From Paenibacillus lautus NBRC 15380 (GTDB taxonomy: Bacteria; Bacillota; Bacilli; Paenibacillales; Paenibacillaceae): a stretch of 64,000 bases of DNA. Shown piece after piece: positions 1 to 8,514 of this stretch (the stretch's first letter is position 1; every line of letters begins with the position of its first letter). Location of the stretch: positions 62,001 to 126,000 of the forward strand of contig NZ_BIMF01000017.1 in NCBI RefSeq assembly GCF_004000945.1, given 5' to 3'. A program made the translations under genes and the position numbers. The notes under the pieces were generated by a model. That model saw nothing but the letters and a program-made list of their open reading frames with translations. It was not told where the DNA came from and ran no database searches.

Positions 1-718
1 CATTGGACACGAATTGCTCCTGCCTCGCATGATTGCTCTCCAGCAGCGTAATCATGTCGTTGAACGCAGCCCCCATCTCTACCAGCTCATCCTTGGATTT
101 TTCCTTCAGCTCGATTCGCCGGAATCGTCCGCTCTGTCGAATCTCCCGCATTGTACGGATTAAAGCCGTAATCGGCTGCACAATTAAACGCCCCAATATC
201 CGCGTCGAAATGATGACCGGAACCAAAGCGATTGCGGTTACGGCGACCAGCACGATTCGCAGCACCTGCAGCGTCTCCATCGTGGCGGCAAGACTGCGGG
301 AAATTTGGATGTTGTATACAGCCCCGTCGCTCCAAATGACCGGCAGTGAAACAAGCACATAACGCATTCCTTCATATAGGATCTGCTCTACCTGCTTATT
401 GGTGTTATAAGGAAGCTTAAGCTCATCCATATCCTCACCGGAGGAGGTCACGTAAGGGGACTTAGCCTTGCTGTCAGCCGGGACAAATTGAATCTTTCCG
501 TCAGCCGGGACATAACTTCGCAGCAGATCGTCAATGGGAATGGTCGCAGCAGAATGCGCGATACTTTTGACAATGCTTCCCGCCTCGGCTTCCGCTTGCT
601 CCAGCTGGCTGTCCACCGTCATTTTGCTAAACACATAGTATACGGATAAGTTCATGACAATCAGAATGGCCGCCATCAGCACCGACGAATAGAGGTGGAT
701 TTTACTGCTCAGCTTCAT
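1..718 (-). CDS. Sensor histidine kinase, N-terminal part (cut by left window edge)
   Basis: The frame reads openly from an ATG at 718 to the window edge, giving about 239 residues of a membrane sensor kinase. An N-terminal membrane segment covers roughly residues 8-28, an extracytoplasmic domain follows, a second membrane segment lies near residues 145-165, and then a HAMP-like linker. The last visible residues (QEQFVSN) are the usual lead-in to the phosphoacceptor His box, so the H box and ATPase domain lie outside the window. The start overlaps the stop of the upstream response regulator in an ATGA junction, so the two are translationally coupled and should be cognate partners. The signal is not identifiable from sequence. 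Confidence 0.85.
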   Translation of the reverse strand, partial: MKLSSKIHLYSSVLMAAILIVMNLSVYYVFSKMTVDSQLEQAEAEAGSIVKSIAHSAATIPIDDLLRSYVPADGKIQFVPADSKAKSPYVTSSGEDMDELKLPYNTNKQVEQILYEGMRYVLVSLPVIWSDGAVYNIQISRSLAATMETLQVLRIVLVAVTAIALVPVIISTRILGRLIVQPITALIRTMREIRQSGRFRRIELKEKSKDELVEMGAAFNDMITLLESNHARQEQFVSN

Positions 719-1413
719 GGGGTCTCTTTCAGCACGTAGCCGACACCGCGGACGGTGTGAATGAGCTCCGATGTGCTGTCATGATCGATTTTCTTGCGGA
801 CGTAACGTATATATACATCGACGACGTTGGTATCGCCGTAATAATCGTATCCCCATACGGCAGCGAGAATCTGCTCGCGGTTCAACACCTGCCGTTTATT
901 CTTCAGCAAATAGACAAGCAAATCAAATTCACGAGGCGTCAGATCGATCCTTCTGCCATCGCGAATGACTTCCCGCGTACCTTCGTTCAATTTCAAATCC
1001 GCTGCCGTAAGCCATTCTCCTGCCGCCGGCTCTTCCGGATCCTGCTTACCCTGGAGCCGCAGCGCAGCACGAATCCGTGCCAGCAGCTCTTCGATCTGAA
1101 ACGGCTTCGTTATATAATCATTGGCTCCAAGATCAAGCCCCGATACTTTATCCTCAACGGAACTCTTGGCTGTCAGCAGCAGCACGGCTGTATGGGAATC
1201 ATGGGCACGGATCCGCCGCAGCAGCTCAATCCCGCTCAAACCGGGGAGCATGACATCCAGCAGAATTAAATCCACGTCCTGACTGCGGTATGCCTCGAGC
1301 GCATCCAGCCCGTTATCCGCCTTGGTGACCTGATAGCCTTCACTCTCCAGCTCGATTTCAAGCAAACGGGATATTTTCGCTTCATCCTCAACAATTAGTA
1401 TCTTCCCGCTCAC
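715..1413 (-). CDS. OmpR-family response regulator
   Basis: 232 residues. The N-terminal receiver shows the acidic pair (VEDEAK), the phosphoacceptor Asp in LILLDVMLPG and the conserved Lys in TKPF. The C-terminal winged helix (about 130-230) ends with the typical RYVRKK and TVRGVGYVL elements. The start is GTG at 1413, supported by GGAGG seven bases upstream. It overlaps the kinase gene by four bases, so this is a classical two-component operon. The nearest upstream gene on the same strand is the ThuA-like gene, 36 bases away, and may be co-transcribed. Family assignment is secure; the target genes are unknown. Confidence 0.92.
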   Translation of the reverse strand: MSGKILIVEDEAKISRLLEIELESEGYQVTKADNGLDALEAYRSQDVDLILLDVMLPGLSGIELLRRIRAHDSHTAVLLLTAKSSVEDKVSGLDLGANDYITKPFQIEELLARIRAALRLQGKQDPEEPAAGEWLTAADLKLNEGTREVIRDGRRIDLTPREFDLLVYLLKNKRQVLNREQILAAVWGYDYYGDTNVVDVYIRYVRKKIDHDSTSELIHTVRGVGYVLKETP

Positions 1414-1449
1414 GCGCGTCCCTCCTACCGCTCATTTCGAAATGGCTTG

Positions 1450-2088
1450 TTAACCCGGAACTCGCGCAGCCCACTTGGCCGCTTGCGTAATCATCAAACG
1501 CAGCTGAGGCTGGAGAAAGGACGGCTCATGGTGGCCCGGCATCAAGAAAACCACGCGTCCGATGCCATACGTATGGCACCAGGCGGCAGGCCACTGCTTA
1601 CCTTCGTATTCATAATGCAGCAGCACCGTTTTTTCCGTAAACGGACTGAATATGAACCGGTAAGGCTCCTCATCCAGCACAAAAGGCTCCACGCCTTCCG
1701 TAATATCGTGATCGGTCTCCCCCGGAACGAAATACAGCTTCTCCATGGGCGGGTGTCCGTCAAAACGGGCACCGATCAGCTGCGCCAGCTCATAACGATT
1801 GGCCAGCGTAACGCCGTTATGGATCACGAGCAAGCCGCCGCCTCCGCTTACATAGGACAGCAGACCTGCGGTCTGCCGTGGCGAGACTCGCTCGTCCCAT
1901 AGGTCGCTGTAGGCGATGCAGAGTTCGTAAGGGTAGAGATTGCTTTCATGCAGCATTTTATGATTTTCCGTGCATTGCACGGTGAACATGTCGTTCAGCA
2001 GGTGTGTCACTTGTTTATCAATGCCTTGCAGCGGATGAAACTTCGGGTGGGTGTAGCTGCCAAGCAGCAATGCTTTTCTCTTATCCAT
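1450..2088 (-). CDS. ThuA-like (trehalose utilisation type) domain protein
   Basis: 212 residues, soluble, no signal peptide. The fold resembles class I glutamine amidotransferase-like ThuA domains: an N-terminal strand (KALLLGSYTHPKFHP), a glycine-rich turn (YVSGGGGLLVIHNG), a segment on a potential active-site loop (GARFDGHPP), and a late MPGHHEPSF motif. Family members are linked to sugar metabolism, but no catalytic role is established for most of them. The gene is followed after 36 bases by a two-component system on the same strand and preceded by hemD with a 110-base gap. The ATG at 2088 follows an AGGAGG-like site. Function beyond the domain is not inferable. Confidence 0.75.
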   Translation of the reverse strand: MDKRKALLLGSYTHPKFHPLQGIDKQVTHLLNDMFTVQCTENHKMLHESNLYPYELCIAYSDLWDERVSPRQTAGLLSYVSGGGGLLVIHNGVTLANRYELAQLIGARFDGHPPMEKLYFVPGETDHDITEGVEPFVLDEEPYRFIFSPFTEKTVLLHYEYEGKQWPAAWCHTYGIGRVVFLMPGHHEPSFLQPQLRLMITQAAKWAARVPG

Positions 2089-2198
2089 CGGTCATCCTCC
2101 TATTTACTACTCAATATTTCACATGATCCTTAGGAACATGCATGAAGAAGCTGGCATGGAATGAAATCTCCCCAACTTCATTACGTTATATCATGACA

Positions 2199-3014
2199 TT
2201 ATTCTTGATTTTGAGCAAAGTAGCGGCCAAGCGCCACCATCATGCTGCCCATTCGCTCTTCCTCGGGAACCACCATGCGTTCAATGCCTTCCTCGCGAAG
2301 CCCCTGAGCCGTAACCTTGCCGACAGCCGCTGCCAGGACAGGCCCGCGGAACGCCTCAAGCACAGCCTCCAGCTTGCCATGGGCACGTGCATAATCCGCA
2401 AGGAAACGAAACTGGGGCGCGCTTGTAAAAGCAACCGCGTCAACCTTGCCGCCAACAATTTCCTCAACGAGTTGCGAAACATCCTCCTCCAGCGGCGGAA
2501 TATGCTTATACGGCAGAATCTGCTCTACTACCGCCCCGCGACTCTCCAGCCACTCCACCAGCTTAGGAGCAGACTCGCCATGCAGCTGAAGAATGACACG
2601 TTTGCCCGACAAGTCATGCGGTTCCAAAGACCGGATCAGCCCCGACGTACTGCCGTCATCATCTCTGACGACCGGTGCCAGCCCGCGTTTTTTCAGTGCA
2701 TTTGCCGTTTTGTACCCTCTTGCCGCAATCGAGGTGCTCTGCAGCGTTTCATTCAATGTATCCAAAAGGCCCATCTGTTCGGCCGTATCGTAAATGGCCT
2801 CCAGGCCGATTCCCGTCGTAAATATCGCCCACGGCGCAGGCGCTTTGAGCCAAGCTTCGATCGAGCGGCGCAGTACTTCATCATCCAAAAATACGGTTCC
2901 CTGGGCCGGACGAAGCAGCGCGGTGCCTCCCATCTTCTCCACCAGCTTGGCCATGTCTGCCGCCTTGCGCGGACCAGCCAAAGCGACGATCCGATCTTTC
3001 ATATGCTGTGCCAT
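2199..3014 (-). CDS. hemD: Uroporphyrinogen-III synthase
   Basis: 271 residues, the usual length for HemD, which cyclises hydroxymethylbilane to uroporphyrinogen III in the cytoplasm. Two similar alpha/beta lobes are visible: the first with AIFTTGIGLEAI near residues 63-75, the second with VDAVAFTSAPQFRFL near 190-205 and AAAVGKVTAQGLREEG near 228-245. The FTS/FTT elements and the late GxVTA-like segment are family hallmarks. HemD sequences are very divergent, so the call rests on these patterns. It stands alone rather than in a hem cluster, so it could be a second copy or have a regulatory role. Start ATG 3014 is preceded by GAGTGGGG. Confidence 0.8.
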   Translation of the reverse strand: MAQHMKDRIVALAGPRKAADMAKLVEKMGGTALLRPAQGTVFLDDEVLRRSIEAWLKAPAPWAIFTTGIGLEAIYDTAEQMGLLDTLNETLQSTSIAARGYKTANALKKRGLAPVVRDDDGSTSGLIRSLEPHDLSGKRVILQLHGESAPKLVEWLESRGAVVEQILPYKHIPPLEEDVSQLVEEIVGGKVDAVAFTSAPQFRFLADYARAHGKLEAVLEAFRGPVLAAAVGKVTAQGLREEGIERMVVPEEERMGSMMVALGRYFAQNQE

Positions 3015-3160
3015 TTATATGCCCCACTCTCATCATTTCTAGCTTGTTCATCGGTTAATCTTACAGCTTCTAGCAGTTGACTCCAGTATAAAGGCCCTGC
3101 TCCTATAGATAAAGCCACTTTGGTCTTATTCTTCAAAAAGCCCCTCTTTCCTGCCACAAA

Positions 3161-3198
3161 CAGAAAAGCAGCAAAGGAATATATGTTCCTTCACTGCT
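3161..3198 (-). terminator. Rho-independent terminator of the chemoreceptor gene
   Basis: A 13-bp stem (two G-T wobbles) around a CATATA loop, followed on the minus strand by TTTTCTGTTT. It lies about 45 bases after the chemoreceptor stop. Confidence 0.75.
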
Positions 3199-3241
3199 TC
3201 AACATGAAATATTCAGGGCATACTACACGCCATTGAATCTA

Positions 3242-5224
3242 TTAAATCTTAAAGCGTGTCACCATCTCTTGCAGTTCTTCGGCTAACCGGCTTAAATCTG
3301 CAGCAGACGCGCTCACCTCTTCCATGGAGGCAAGCTGTTCCTGAGAGGCTGCCGATATCGTCTGGGTCTGGCTTGACGTTTGCTCCGACACCACGCGGAT
3401 CTCCTCAACGGACTTTTTCGTGGAAGACGTATCTTGAGCCAATTCCTTAGCCGCCTTCGAAGTGGATCTTACCTGGTCGGACACCGTATTCACGGCCTTT
3501 TTGATACGGGAGAAGGAGCGTCCGGTCAGGTCCGCTGCATCAACGCCGTCCGACACCTTCTGCCTGGCGGCTTCCGTCACCTCCATGGTTCGTTCCACTT
3601 CTGCCAGTATCCCTGTAATCAGCCCCGATATATAATCTGCCGAGCTTTCCGACCTTTGGGCAAGCTTACGGATTTCCGCGGCTACAACCGCAAATCCTTT
3701 CCCCTGCTCCCCGGCTCTCGCAGCTTCGATAGAGGCATTCAGCGACAATAGACTCGTCTCCTTAGCAATGTCGGTAATGGCCGAGGCGATACCGCCGATC
3801 TCCTCAGTCCGCTCAGACAGCTGATGGATAACCCCATTCAGATCGTTCATCGCATGATCAATATCCTGCATCGTCGCTGCTGCGGTAATCACCGTCTTGT
3901 TCCCTTCCAGGGCCAATTCCTCCGTCTGGTTCATGGCCGCTGTAACCTTCTCCAATACATCCGCAATGTCGTCCGCATGCCGGGATACCTGAAGGATGCG
4001 CTTCAGAATCTCCTCCGCAGCGTTCAACTGGCGTTCGCTGCCGGCGGCAACCTCCTGAATGGAAGACGTGACATGCTCGACAGCGCTTGTATTTTGCAAG
4101 GCGCTTGCGGACAATTGCTCGGAAGATGCGGAAACATTCTCCGTCATGGACTTGACCCCGTGAACCATGTCCCTGAGACTATCCACCATCTGCTGAAAGT
4201 GATCGGCCAACTCTCCAATCTCATCACGCTTGAAGCCATTCAAACGAAGCGTCAGATCCCCCCCGCTAATGACTTCGGTCGCTTGGCGCATCCGGCGAAT
4301 CGGTTTGATCACAGAGCTTACATTCCAAGTCACCAGGATTAAGGCGGCTAGCAGCGAAACGCTCATGACCACAATCAGCGTATGGCGGATGCCACTAACA
4401 GAGTCGTCGACTTCCTTAACATACATGGTCCCGGCAATTTTCCAGCCGGTTCGTTCATTCGTAATGTAATCCAATTGTTTCTCGATACCGTTATGAACAT
4501 AGTCAAAATGACCGGTCGGCTGCTCATACAGCTTGGAGATCCAGGTTTCTTCAGCCAACGCGTCCGTCCCCGCATCATAATCGGGGTGAAACAGATATTT
4601 GTGATTTTGATCCAGCACCATCGTATAGCCTTCTTTACCTACCTGCACTTCGACCAGGCTCCGGATGCTATGGAGGTTAAGATCAATGCCCACGACGCCT
4701 TTGCCGTCAGGCAGCATCTGAGCTATCGTTACAACAATCAGTGAGCCTGCGTTCGAAGCATAGGGGGCTGTAATAATCGGTTGGCCCGATGCATTCATTG
4801 CGTCCTGGTACCACCCAGTTTGTCTAGGATCATAGTCCGCCGGCAGCTTATCCCCCGATGTCTTGATAATTCCGCCCTGGTCTGTACCGATAAATACGTC
4901 CACTGTATCCGGATGTAGTCCCAAGTACTGCTTCAGTGCATTAATAGTTGAACCCGCTTGCCCTTCAAGTTCCTTGTTAATTTCCGTGGACTTCATCGTT
5001 GTACTTAAATAATTCAGGTCATCGAACTTGGATTGCAGCGTGTGATTAATGATCTCATTCGCCGTATCGACGCTCTGCGATGCACTGCGCAGAATTTCAT
5101 CCTCGACAGTTCCCTTGGCGTCACGATAGGTGATAATACCGATGGCGCAGCTGGGCACAAGAAGCACGAGGAGAAATGTGAGGATCAGGTTTCTTCTAAT
5201 ACGATTAGCTCTTTTTTTCTTCAT
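3242..5224 (-). CDS. Methyl-accepting chemotaxis protein with Cache-type sensor
   Basis: 660 residues, full-length transmembrane chemoreceptor. TM1 lies near residues 12-31. An extracytoplasmic Cache-like domain (about 35-275) contains DVFIGTDQGGII and the DPRQTGWYQDA motif common in dCache small-molecule sensors. TM2 is near 280-302, followed by a HAMP linker and a long coiled-coil signalling domain whose hairpin tip (EAARAGEQGKGFAVVAAEIR) lies near 495-515. It would control CheA autophosphorylation at the cell pole. No che genes are in the window, so it is an orphan receptor. Start ATG 5224 is preceded by a GGAAAG site. The ligand is not identifiable, although this Cache class often binds amino acids or other small organics. 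Confidence 0.95.
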   Translation of the reverse strand: MKKKRANRIRRNLILTFLLVLLVPSCAIGIITYRDAKGTVEDEILRSASQSVDTANEIINHTLQSKFDDLNYLSTTMKSTEINKELEGQAGSTINALKQYLGLHPDTVDVFIGTDQGGIIKTSGDKLPADYDPRQTGWYQDAMNASGQPIITAPYASNAGSLIVVTIAQMLPDGKGVVGIDLNLHSIRSLVEVQVGKEGYTMVLDQNHKYLFHPDYDAGTDALAEETWISKLYEQPTGHFDYVHNGIEKQLDYITNERTGWKIAGTMYVKEVDDSVSGIRHTLIVVMSVSLLAALILVTWNVSSVIKPIRRMRQATEVISGGDLTLRLNGFKRDEIGELADHFQQMVDSLRDMVHGVKSMTENVSASSEQLSASALQNTSAVEHVTSSIQEVAAGSERQLNAAEEILKRILQVSRHADDIADVLEKVTAAMNQTEELALEGNKTVITAAATMQDIDHAMNDLNGVIHQLSERTEEIGGIASAITDIAKETSLLSLNASIEAARAGEQGKGFAVVAAEIRKLAQRSESSADYISGLITGILAEVERTMEVTEAARQKVSDGVDAADLTGRSFSRIKKAVNTVSDQVRSTSKAAKELAQDTSSTKKSVEEIRVVSEQTSSQTQTISAASQEQLASMEEVSASAADLSRLAEELQEMVTRFKI

Positions 5225-5344
5225 GGGTTTCTTTCCTTTCTAAACTGCAGTGACTCTCGCCTGTCTTCTATAAAAATACTCCCTTCAACTTATCGGCATC
5301 TCTTGAACCATTCATTATGTAGTGTGTATAGGTAATTAATTCCA

Positions 5345-5383
5345 TAAAAAGAGGGGCGCCCTTGTTAAAAAGGCACCCCTCTT
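5345..5383 (-). terminator. Rho-independent terminator of the katA-like gene
   Basis: AAGAGGGGTGCC and its complement form a strong stem of about 14 bp followed by TTTTTAT on the minus strand, about 90 bases after the catalase stop. Confidence 0.85.
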
Positions 5384-5473
5384 GGCGGCGATCAGAGATC
5401 ACCGTCTATATAAAGGCCATCCACCCTGCACAGCGGAAACAAAGATGGCTGGCTCTTATAAGTTCTGATTACG

Positions 5474-6934
5474 TTATTTCGACTGATTGGAAGGTATGAA
5501 CCCACTCAGGTCTACACCAAGCCCGGCAGCGAGTCTTGCGCCATATTCGGCGTCGGCACGGTAGAAATTGCATACGGCACGGAGCTGAATATCGGATTTG
5601 ACCTGGCTCAGGTCGTCAACCAGATTGCGGATCAGATGATCCTTCTCTTGCTCCGTAAACGAACGGTACAATTCCCCAGCTTGGGTGAAATCATCCGTTT
5701 TCTCGATACGCTGGCGGACGACACGCCCTATGAGCGGTGCTTCGCTTTCACTTACAGACGGGTCCTCCACAGGGCCTGTTGTATAGCTGTTCGGCTCATA
5801 GTTCACCGGCGACGGATCTTGATTCACGTTCATCAAGCCATCGCGCTGATGATTGCGCACAGGAGCATACGGGCAGTTGATCGGGATCTGCAAATAATTG
5901 GCTCCCAGTCGATGACGCTGCGTATCCGGGTAAGAGAATAGCCGGCCTTGCAGCAATTTATCCTCAGACGGCTCGATGCCTGGTACCAATGCACTTGGGG
6001 AGAAAGCGGCCTGCTCAACCTCTGCAAAGAAGTTCTGCGGGTTGCGATTCAAGGTCATTGTGCCGACCGTCACGAACGGGAAGCGATCCTCCGGCCAGGT
6101 CTTTGTAGGATCCAGCGGATCAAAGGATAATCCATCCATCTCCTCCGGGGACATCAGCTGCACCTGCAGGCGCCATTTCGGGAAATTCCCGTTTGCGATG
6201 TGCTCACGAAGATCACGGGTGGCGTGATTGAAGTCCTTGCCCTGGACTTCGACCACTTCGTCTGCATTCAGCGTATTCACGCCTTGTGCGGATTCCCACT
6301 TGTATTTAATGTAGGTCACTTTGCCTTCGCTATTCACCCACTTGAAGGCGTGTACACTGAAGCCATCCAACTCCCGATAGTTTGCTGGTGTGCCATGATC
6401 GGAGAACACCCAGGTCATCATATGCGTGGATTCCGGGGACAGCGTCATGAAGTCCCAGTACCTGCCGGGCTCCTGGATGTTGGTCTCCGGCGAAGGTTTC
6501 AAGGAATGCACCATATCGGGGAATTTGATTGCGTCCCGAATAAAGAAGACCGGAATATGGTTCCCTACAATGTCATAGTTGCCCTCCTCCGTATAGAACT
6601 TCACGGCAAAACCGCGCGGGTCGCGTGCCGTTTCGGGTGACCCCGTTCCATGAATAACCGTGGAGAAGCGAATGAACACAGGAGTTTCCTGACCGATTTC
6701 CTGCAGAAAGGCCGCTTTCGTATAAGGCTTCATGTCATTCTCCACAACAAATGTGCCGTGTGCACCTGCCCCGCGGGCATGAACGACGCGCTCCGGAATC
6801 CGTTCACGGTCGAAATGGGCGATTTTTTCGATCAGATGATAATCCTCAAGCAGCGTCGGTCCGCGGCGCCCTGCCGTTTTGGAGTTTTGGTTATCTCCGA
6901 CTGGAGCCCCTTGATTGGTTGTCATTCTATCCAT
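5474..6934 (-). CDS. katA: Heme catalase, vegetative KatA type
   Basis: 486 residues from the chosen ATG at 6934, which follows GGAGGG at 7-base spacing; the frame is open further upstream but no site supports earlier starts. It is a clade-3 small-subunit monofunctional catalase that dismutates hydrogen peroxide in the cytoplasm. Visible landmarks are the distal His region RVVHARGAGAHG (about residues 50-62), the Asn region (NYDIVGNHIPVFFIRD) and the proximal heme-ligand Tyr in RLFSYPDTQRHR (about 330-342). The upstream region carries a 7-1-7 inverted repeat resembling a Per box, and a PerR gene lies about 1 kb upstream on the same strand, so peroxide induction through PerR is likely. A second, distinct catalase is at 30.6 kb. 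Confidence 0.95.
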   Translation of the reverse strand: MDRMTTNQGAPVGDNQNSKTAGRRGPTLLEDYHLIEKIAHFDRERIPERVVHARGAGAHGTFVVENDMKPYTKAAFLQEIGQETPVFIRFSTVIHGTGSPETARDPRGFAVKFYTEEGNYDIVGNHIPVFFIRDAIKFPDMVHSLKPSPETNIQEPGRYWDFMTLSPESTHMMTWVFSDHGTPANYRELDGFSVHAFKWVNSEGKVTYIKYKWESAQGVNTLNADEVVEVQGKDFNHATRDLREHIANGNFPKWRLQVQLMSPEEMDGLSFDPLDPTKTWPEDRFPFVTVGTMTLNRNPQNFFAEVEQAAFSPSALVPGIEPSEDKLLQGRLFSYPDTQRHRLGANYLQIPINCPYAPVRNHQRDGLMNVNQDPSPVNYEPNSYTTGPVEDPSVSESEAPLIGRVVRQRIEKTDDFTQAGELYRSFTEQEKDHLIRNLVDDLSQVKSDIQLRAVCNFYRADAEYGARLAAGLGVDLSGFIPSNQSK

Positions 6935-6966
6935 ATATGAACCCTCCATCATTTCTATAATTGATT

Positions 6967-6981
6967 TTAGACTGAATCTAA
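6967..6981 (-). promoter_or_regulatory. Putative PerR box upstream of katA
   Basis: TTAGACTGAATCTAA is an inverted repeat with 7-1-7 spacing, the geometry of the Bacillus Per box (TTATAATnATTATAA). It lies 33 bases upstream of the katA start. Assignment is inference from geometry, the TTAGA half-site and the neighbouring perR-like gene. Confidence 0.6.
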
Positions 6982-7123
6982 ATTTATGAATTGATTGTAT
7001 CATTGGAGAATCCATTGGATCATGATTGTCGCATGAGTGTTATATGACCCTTCTATGATCGTTATATGAAGTTCGGATGAATCCATTTATGGGTACGAGA
7101 ATGGACAAAAAAAAGGAGGGGGA

Positions 7124-7942
7124 TTAGTCCGCCAGGCGGTATCCCACTCCTCTAACCGTTGCAATATATCGCGGGGCTCCCGCGTTGTCGCTCAGCTTTT
7201 TACGCAAGCTTTTGATATGGACGTCAACCACATTGCTGCCGCCCATAAAATCCGTATCCCAAATTTTGCACATCAGATCCTCACGCGTGCATACGGCTCC
7301 TTCGCTGTCCAGCAGGAGCATCAGCAAATGATACTCTGTCTTGGTCAAATGGATAGGAGTGCTGCCCCGGTGGATGGTCATTTTATCCCGATCAATGGAT
7401 AGGTCTTTATAGACGAGGCCTCGCATGACCTCTTCTCCACCCGACAATCCGGCAGCCGGAGAGAATAATCGAATGGTTCGCTGCACCTGATACATCATCG
7501 TATCTTTGGAACGGGCCGGCCATACCATAAGCTCTTCGTTCAACAGGCTGGAGCCCGCTTTGCTCATGAGCTCCTCGCCAACCAGGTACAAGATCGGAAT
7601 CGAGGAATGTTCAGGAAGCAGCAGCTCCTTCTCCTTGTTGAATGCCGCCATGTTCCGGCAGCCCGTCATATCGGCGATAATCAGTCCCGTGTTTAGGGCC
7701 GACTGCAGACGCGGTTCCCATTTACGGAACATCATGACCTCGAAGCAGTTCTCCGTCAAGGTCATGAACATTTCGTTCACCCGTCCCGGGGAGCGGCTGA
7801 TCAATGCAGCCCGCAGCGTTGTGGGACAAGCATCCCCGATTGCCATCGGCGGCTCCGGACGAACATAAAGATTGCCGGATTGGAAATCCGGAAACGCATA
7901 GACCTTTCCCAGTTCCGTCATTTCTTCCGTTTGATTTGACAT
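7124..7942 (-). CDS. OmpR-type DNA-binding regulator with degenerate receiver
   Basis: 272 residues. The C-terminal winged helix (about 175-270) is a canonical OmpR effector domain with HLTKTEYHLLMLLL, SNVVDVHIKSLRKKL and ATVRGVGYRL. The N-terminal half has the length of a receiver and keeps an Asp in LIIADMTGC. It lacks the acidic pair at its start and the usual Lys-Pro-Phe, where VWPARSKD is seen instead, so phosphorylation by a kinase is doubtful. No kinase gene is adjacent. The reading frame overlaps the end of perR (stop at 7918). Possible starts are ATG 7942 (behind a G-run), GTG 7951, and ATG 7921, which forms an ATGA overlap with the perR stop. Tight coupling to perR suggests a stress-related role; the ligand and targets are unknown. 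Confidence 0.75.
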   Translation of the reverse strand: MSNQTEEMTELGKVYAFPDFQSGNLYVRPEPPMAIGDACPTTLRAALISRSPGRVNEMFMTLTENCFEVMMFRKWEPRLQSALNTGLIIADMTGCRNMAAFNKEKELLLPEHSSIPILYLVGEELMSKAGSSLLNEELMVWPARSKDTMMYQVQRTIRLFSPAAGLSGGEEVMRGLVYKDLSIDRDKMTIHRGSTPIHLTKTEYHLLMLLLDSEGAVCTREDLMCKIWDTDFMGGSNVVDVHIKSLRKKLSDNAGAPRYIATVRGVGYRLAD

Positions 7943-8322
7943 TCTGGACACACCCCCCCGAATACGACGTGAGCATGATGGATAACGTAGTTGGTTTCAC
8001 TGGCTACCGTAGCAGCCCAATCCTCTGGCACCTCCGTCATGACCTCGTCCACTTTACCGCATACTTCACAAATAATATGTTGATGCTCGTCAGTACGGGC
8101 ATCGTACCGACTCGCGCTCTCGCCCAGCTTCAATTCTCGAATCAGCTGCTTATCCGTCAAATAACGCAGGGAATTATAAACCGTCCCGTACGCCAAGTTA
8201 TATCCTTTCTCCACCAGCCGGTTCATGATATCCGCTGCAGTCGGATGATCATGCGATTCCCGAAGGACATCGTACACCGCTTGGCGTTGTGTCGTCAGAT
8301 TTAAAGATTTCAAGGTATTCAC
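7918..8322 (-). CDS. perR: Fur-family regulator, PerR type
   Basis: 134 residues. A winged-helix N-terminus carries LTTQRQAVYDVL and AYGTVYNSLRYL, and a C-terminal metal-binding dimerisation domain follows. Structural zinc ligands appear as two CxxC pairs (CEVC and CPEC). The regulatory metal site looks PerR-like: Asp in YDAR, the HQH pair, and Asp in KVDEV at the position that separates PerR (Asp) from Fur (Glu). PerR with iron senses peroxide by His oxidation and derepresses catalase and other defence genes. Putative 7-1-7 operators occur upstream of this gene and of katA. The next gene overlaps its 3' end, so the two form one operon. Confidence 0.88.
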   Translation of the reverse strand: MNTLKSLNLTTQRQAVYDVLRESHDHPTAADIMNRLVEKGYNLAYGTVYNSLRYLTDKQLIRELKLGESASRYDARTDEHQHIICEVCGKVDEVMTEVPEDWAATVASETNYVIHHAHVVFGGVCPECQIKRKK

Positions 8323-8337
8323 CCTTTTAATTTATTT

Positions 8338-8352
8338 TTAGATCAAGTATAA
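8338..8352 (-). promoter_or_regulatory. Putative PerR box upstream of perR
   Basis: TTAGATCAAGTATAA has 7-1-7 symmetry and lies 16 bases upstream of the perR start, consistent with the autoregulation common for PerR. It is less symmetric than the katA site. Confidence 0.5.
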
Positions 8353-8416
8353 ATCTTATTCTCTCCAAGGTCAACATCCCGTGCCGAAATCGCTGCTGGT
8401 AATCTTTAAGATTTCT

Positions 8417-8431
8417 TTAGATTCAATTAAA
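8417..8431. promoter_or_regulatory. Putative third PerR-type box in the perR/carboxypeptidase gap
   Basis: TTAGATTCAATTAAA has the same TTAGATT half-site and 7-1-7 geometry as the katA and perR boxes. It lies between perR and the divergent carboxypeptidase gene and could serve either. Confidence 0.4.
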
Positions 8432-8514
8432 AATTCCTTTAGCTTGTATGGTTAGAATTAGAACATACATACACGATGAATCGTATAGTCCGCCAAAGGA
8501 GGCGATCGAGCGCC

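Noticed and set aside
2142..3080. 312-residue plus-strand ORF opposite hemD
   Set aside because: It mirrors the hemD coding frame, has no ribosome site and a composition rich in Arg, His and Cys typical of antisense shadows; the same applies to other long antisense frames such as 20108-20872 and 26544-27302.
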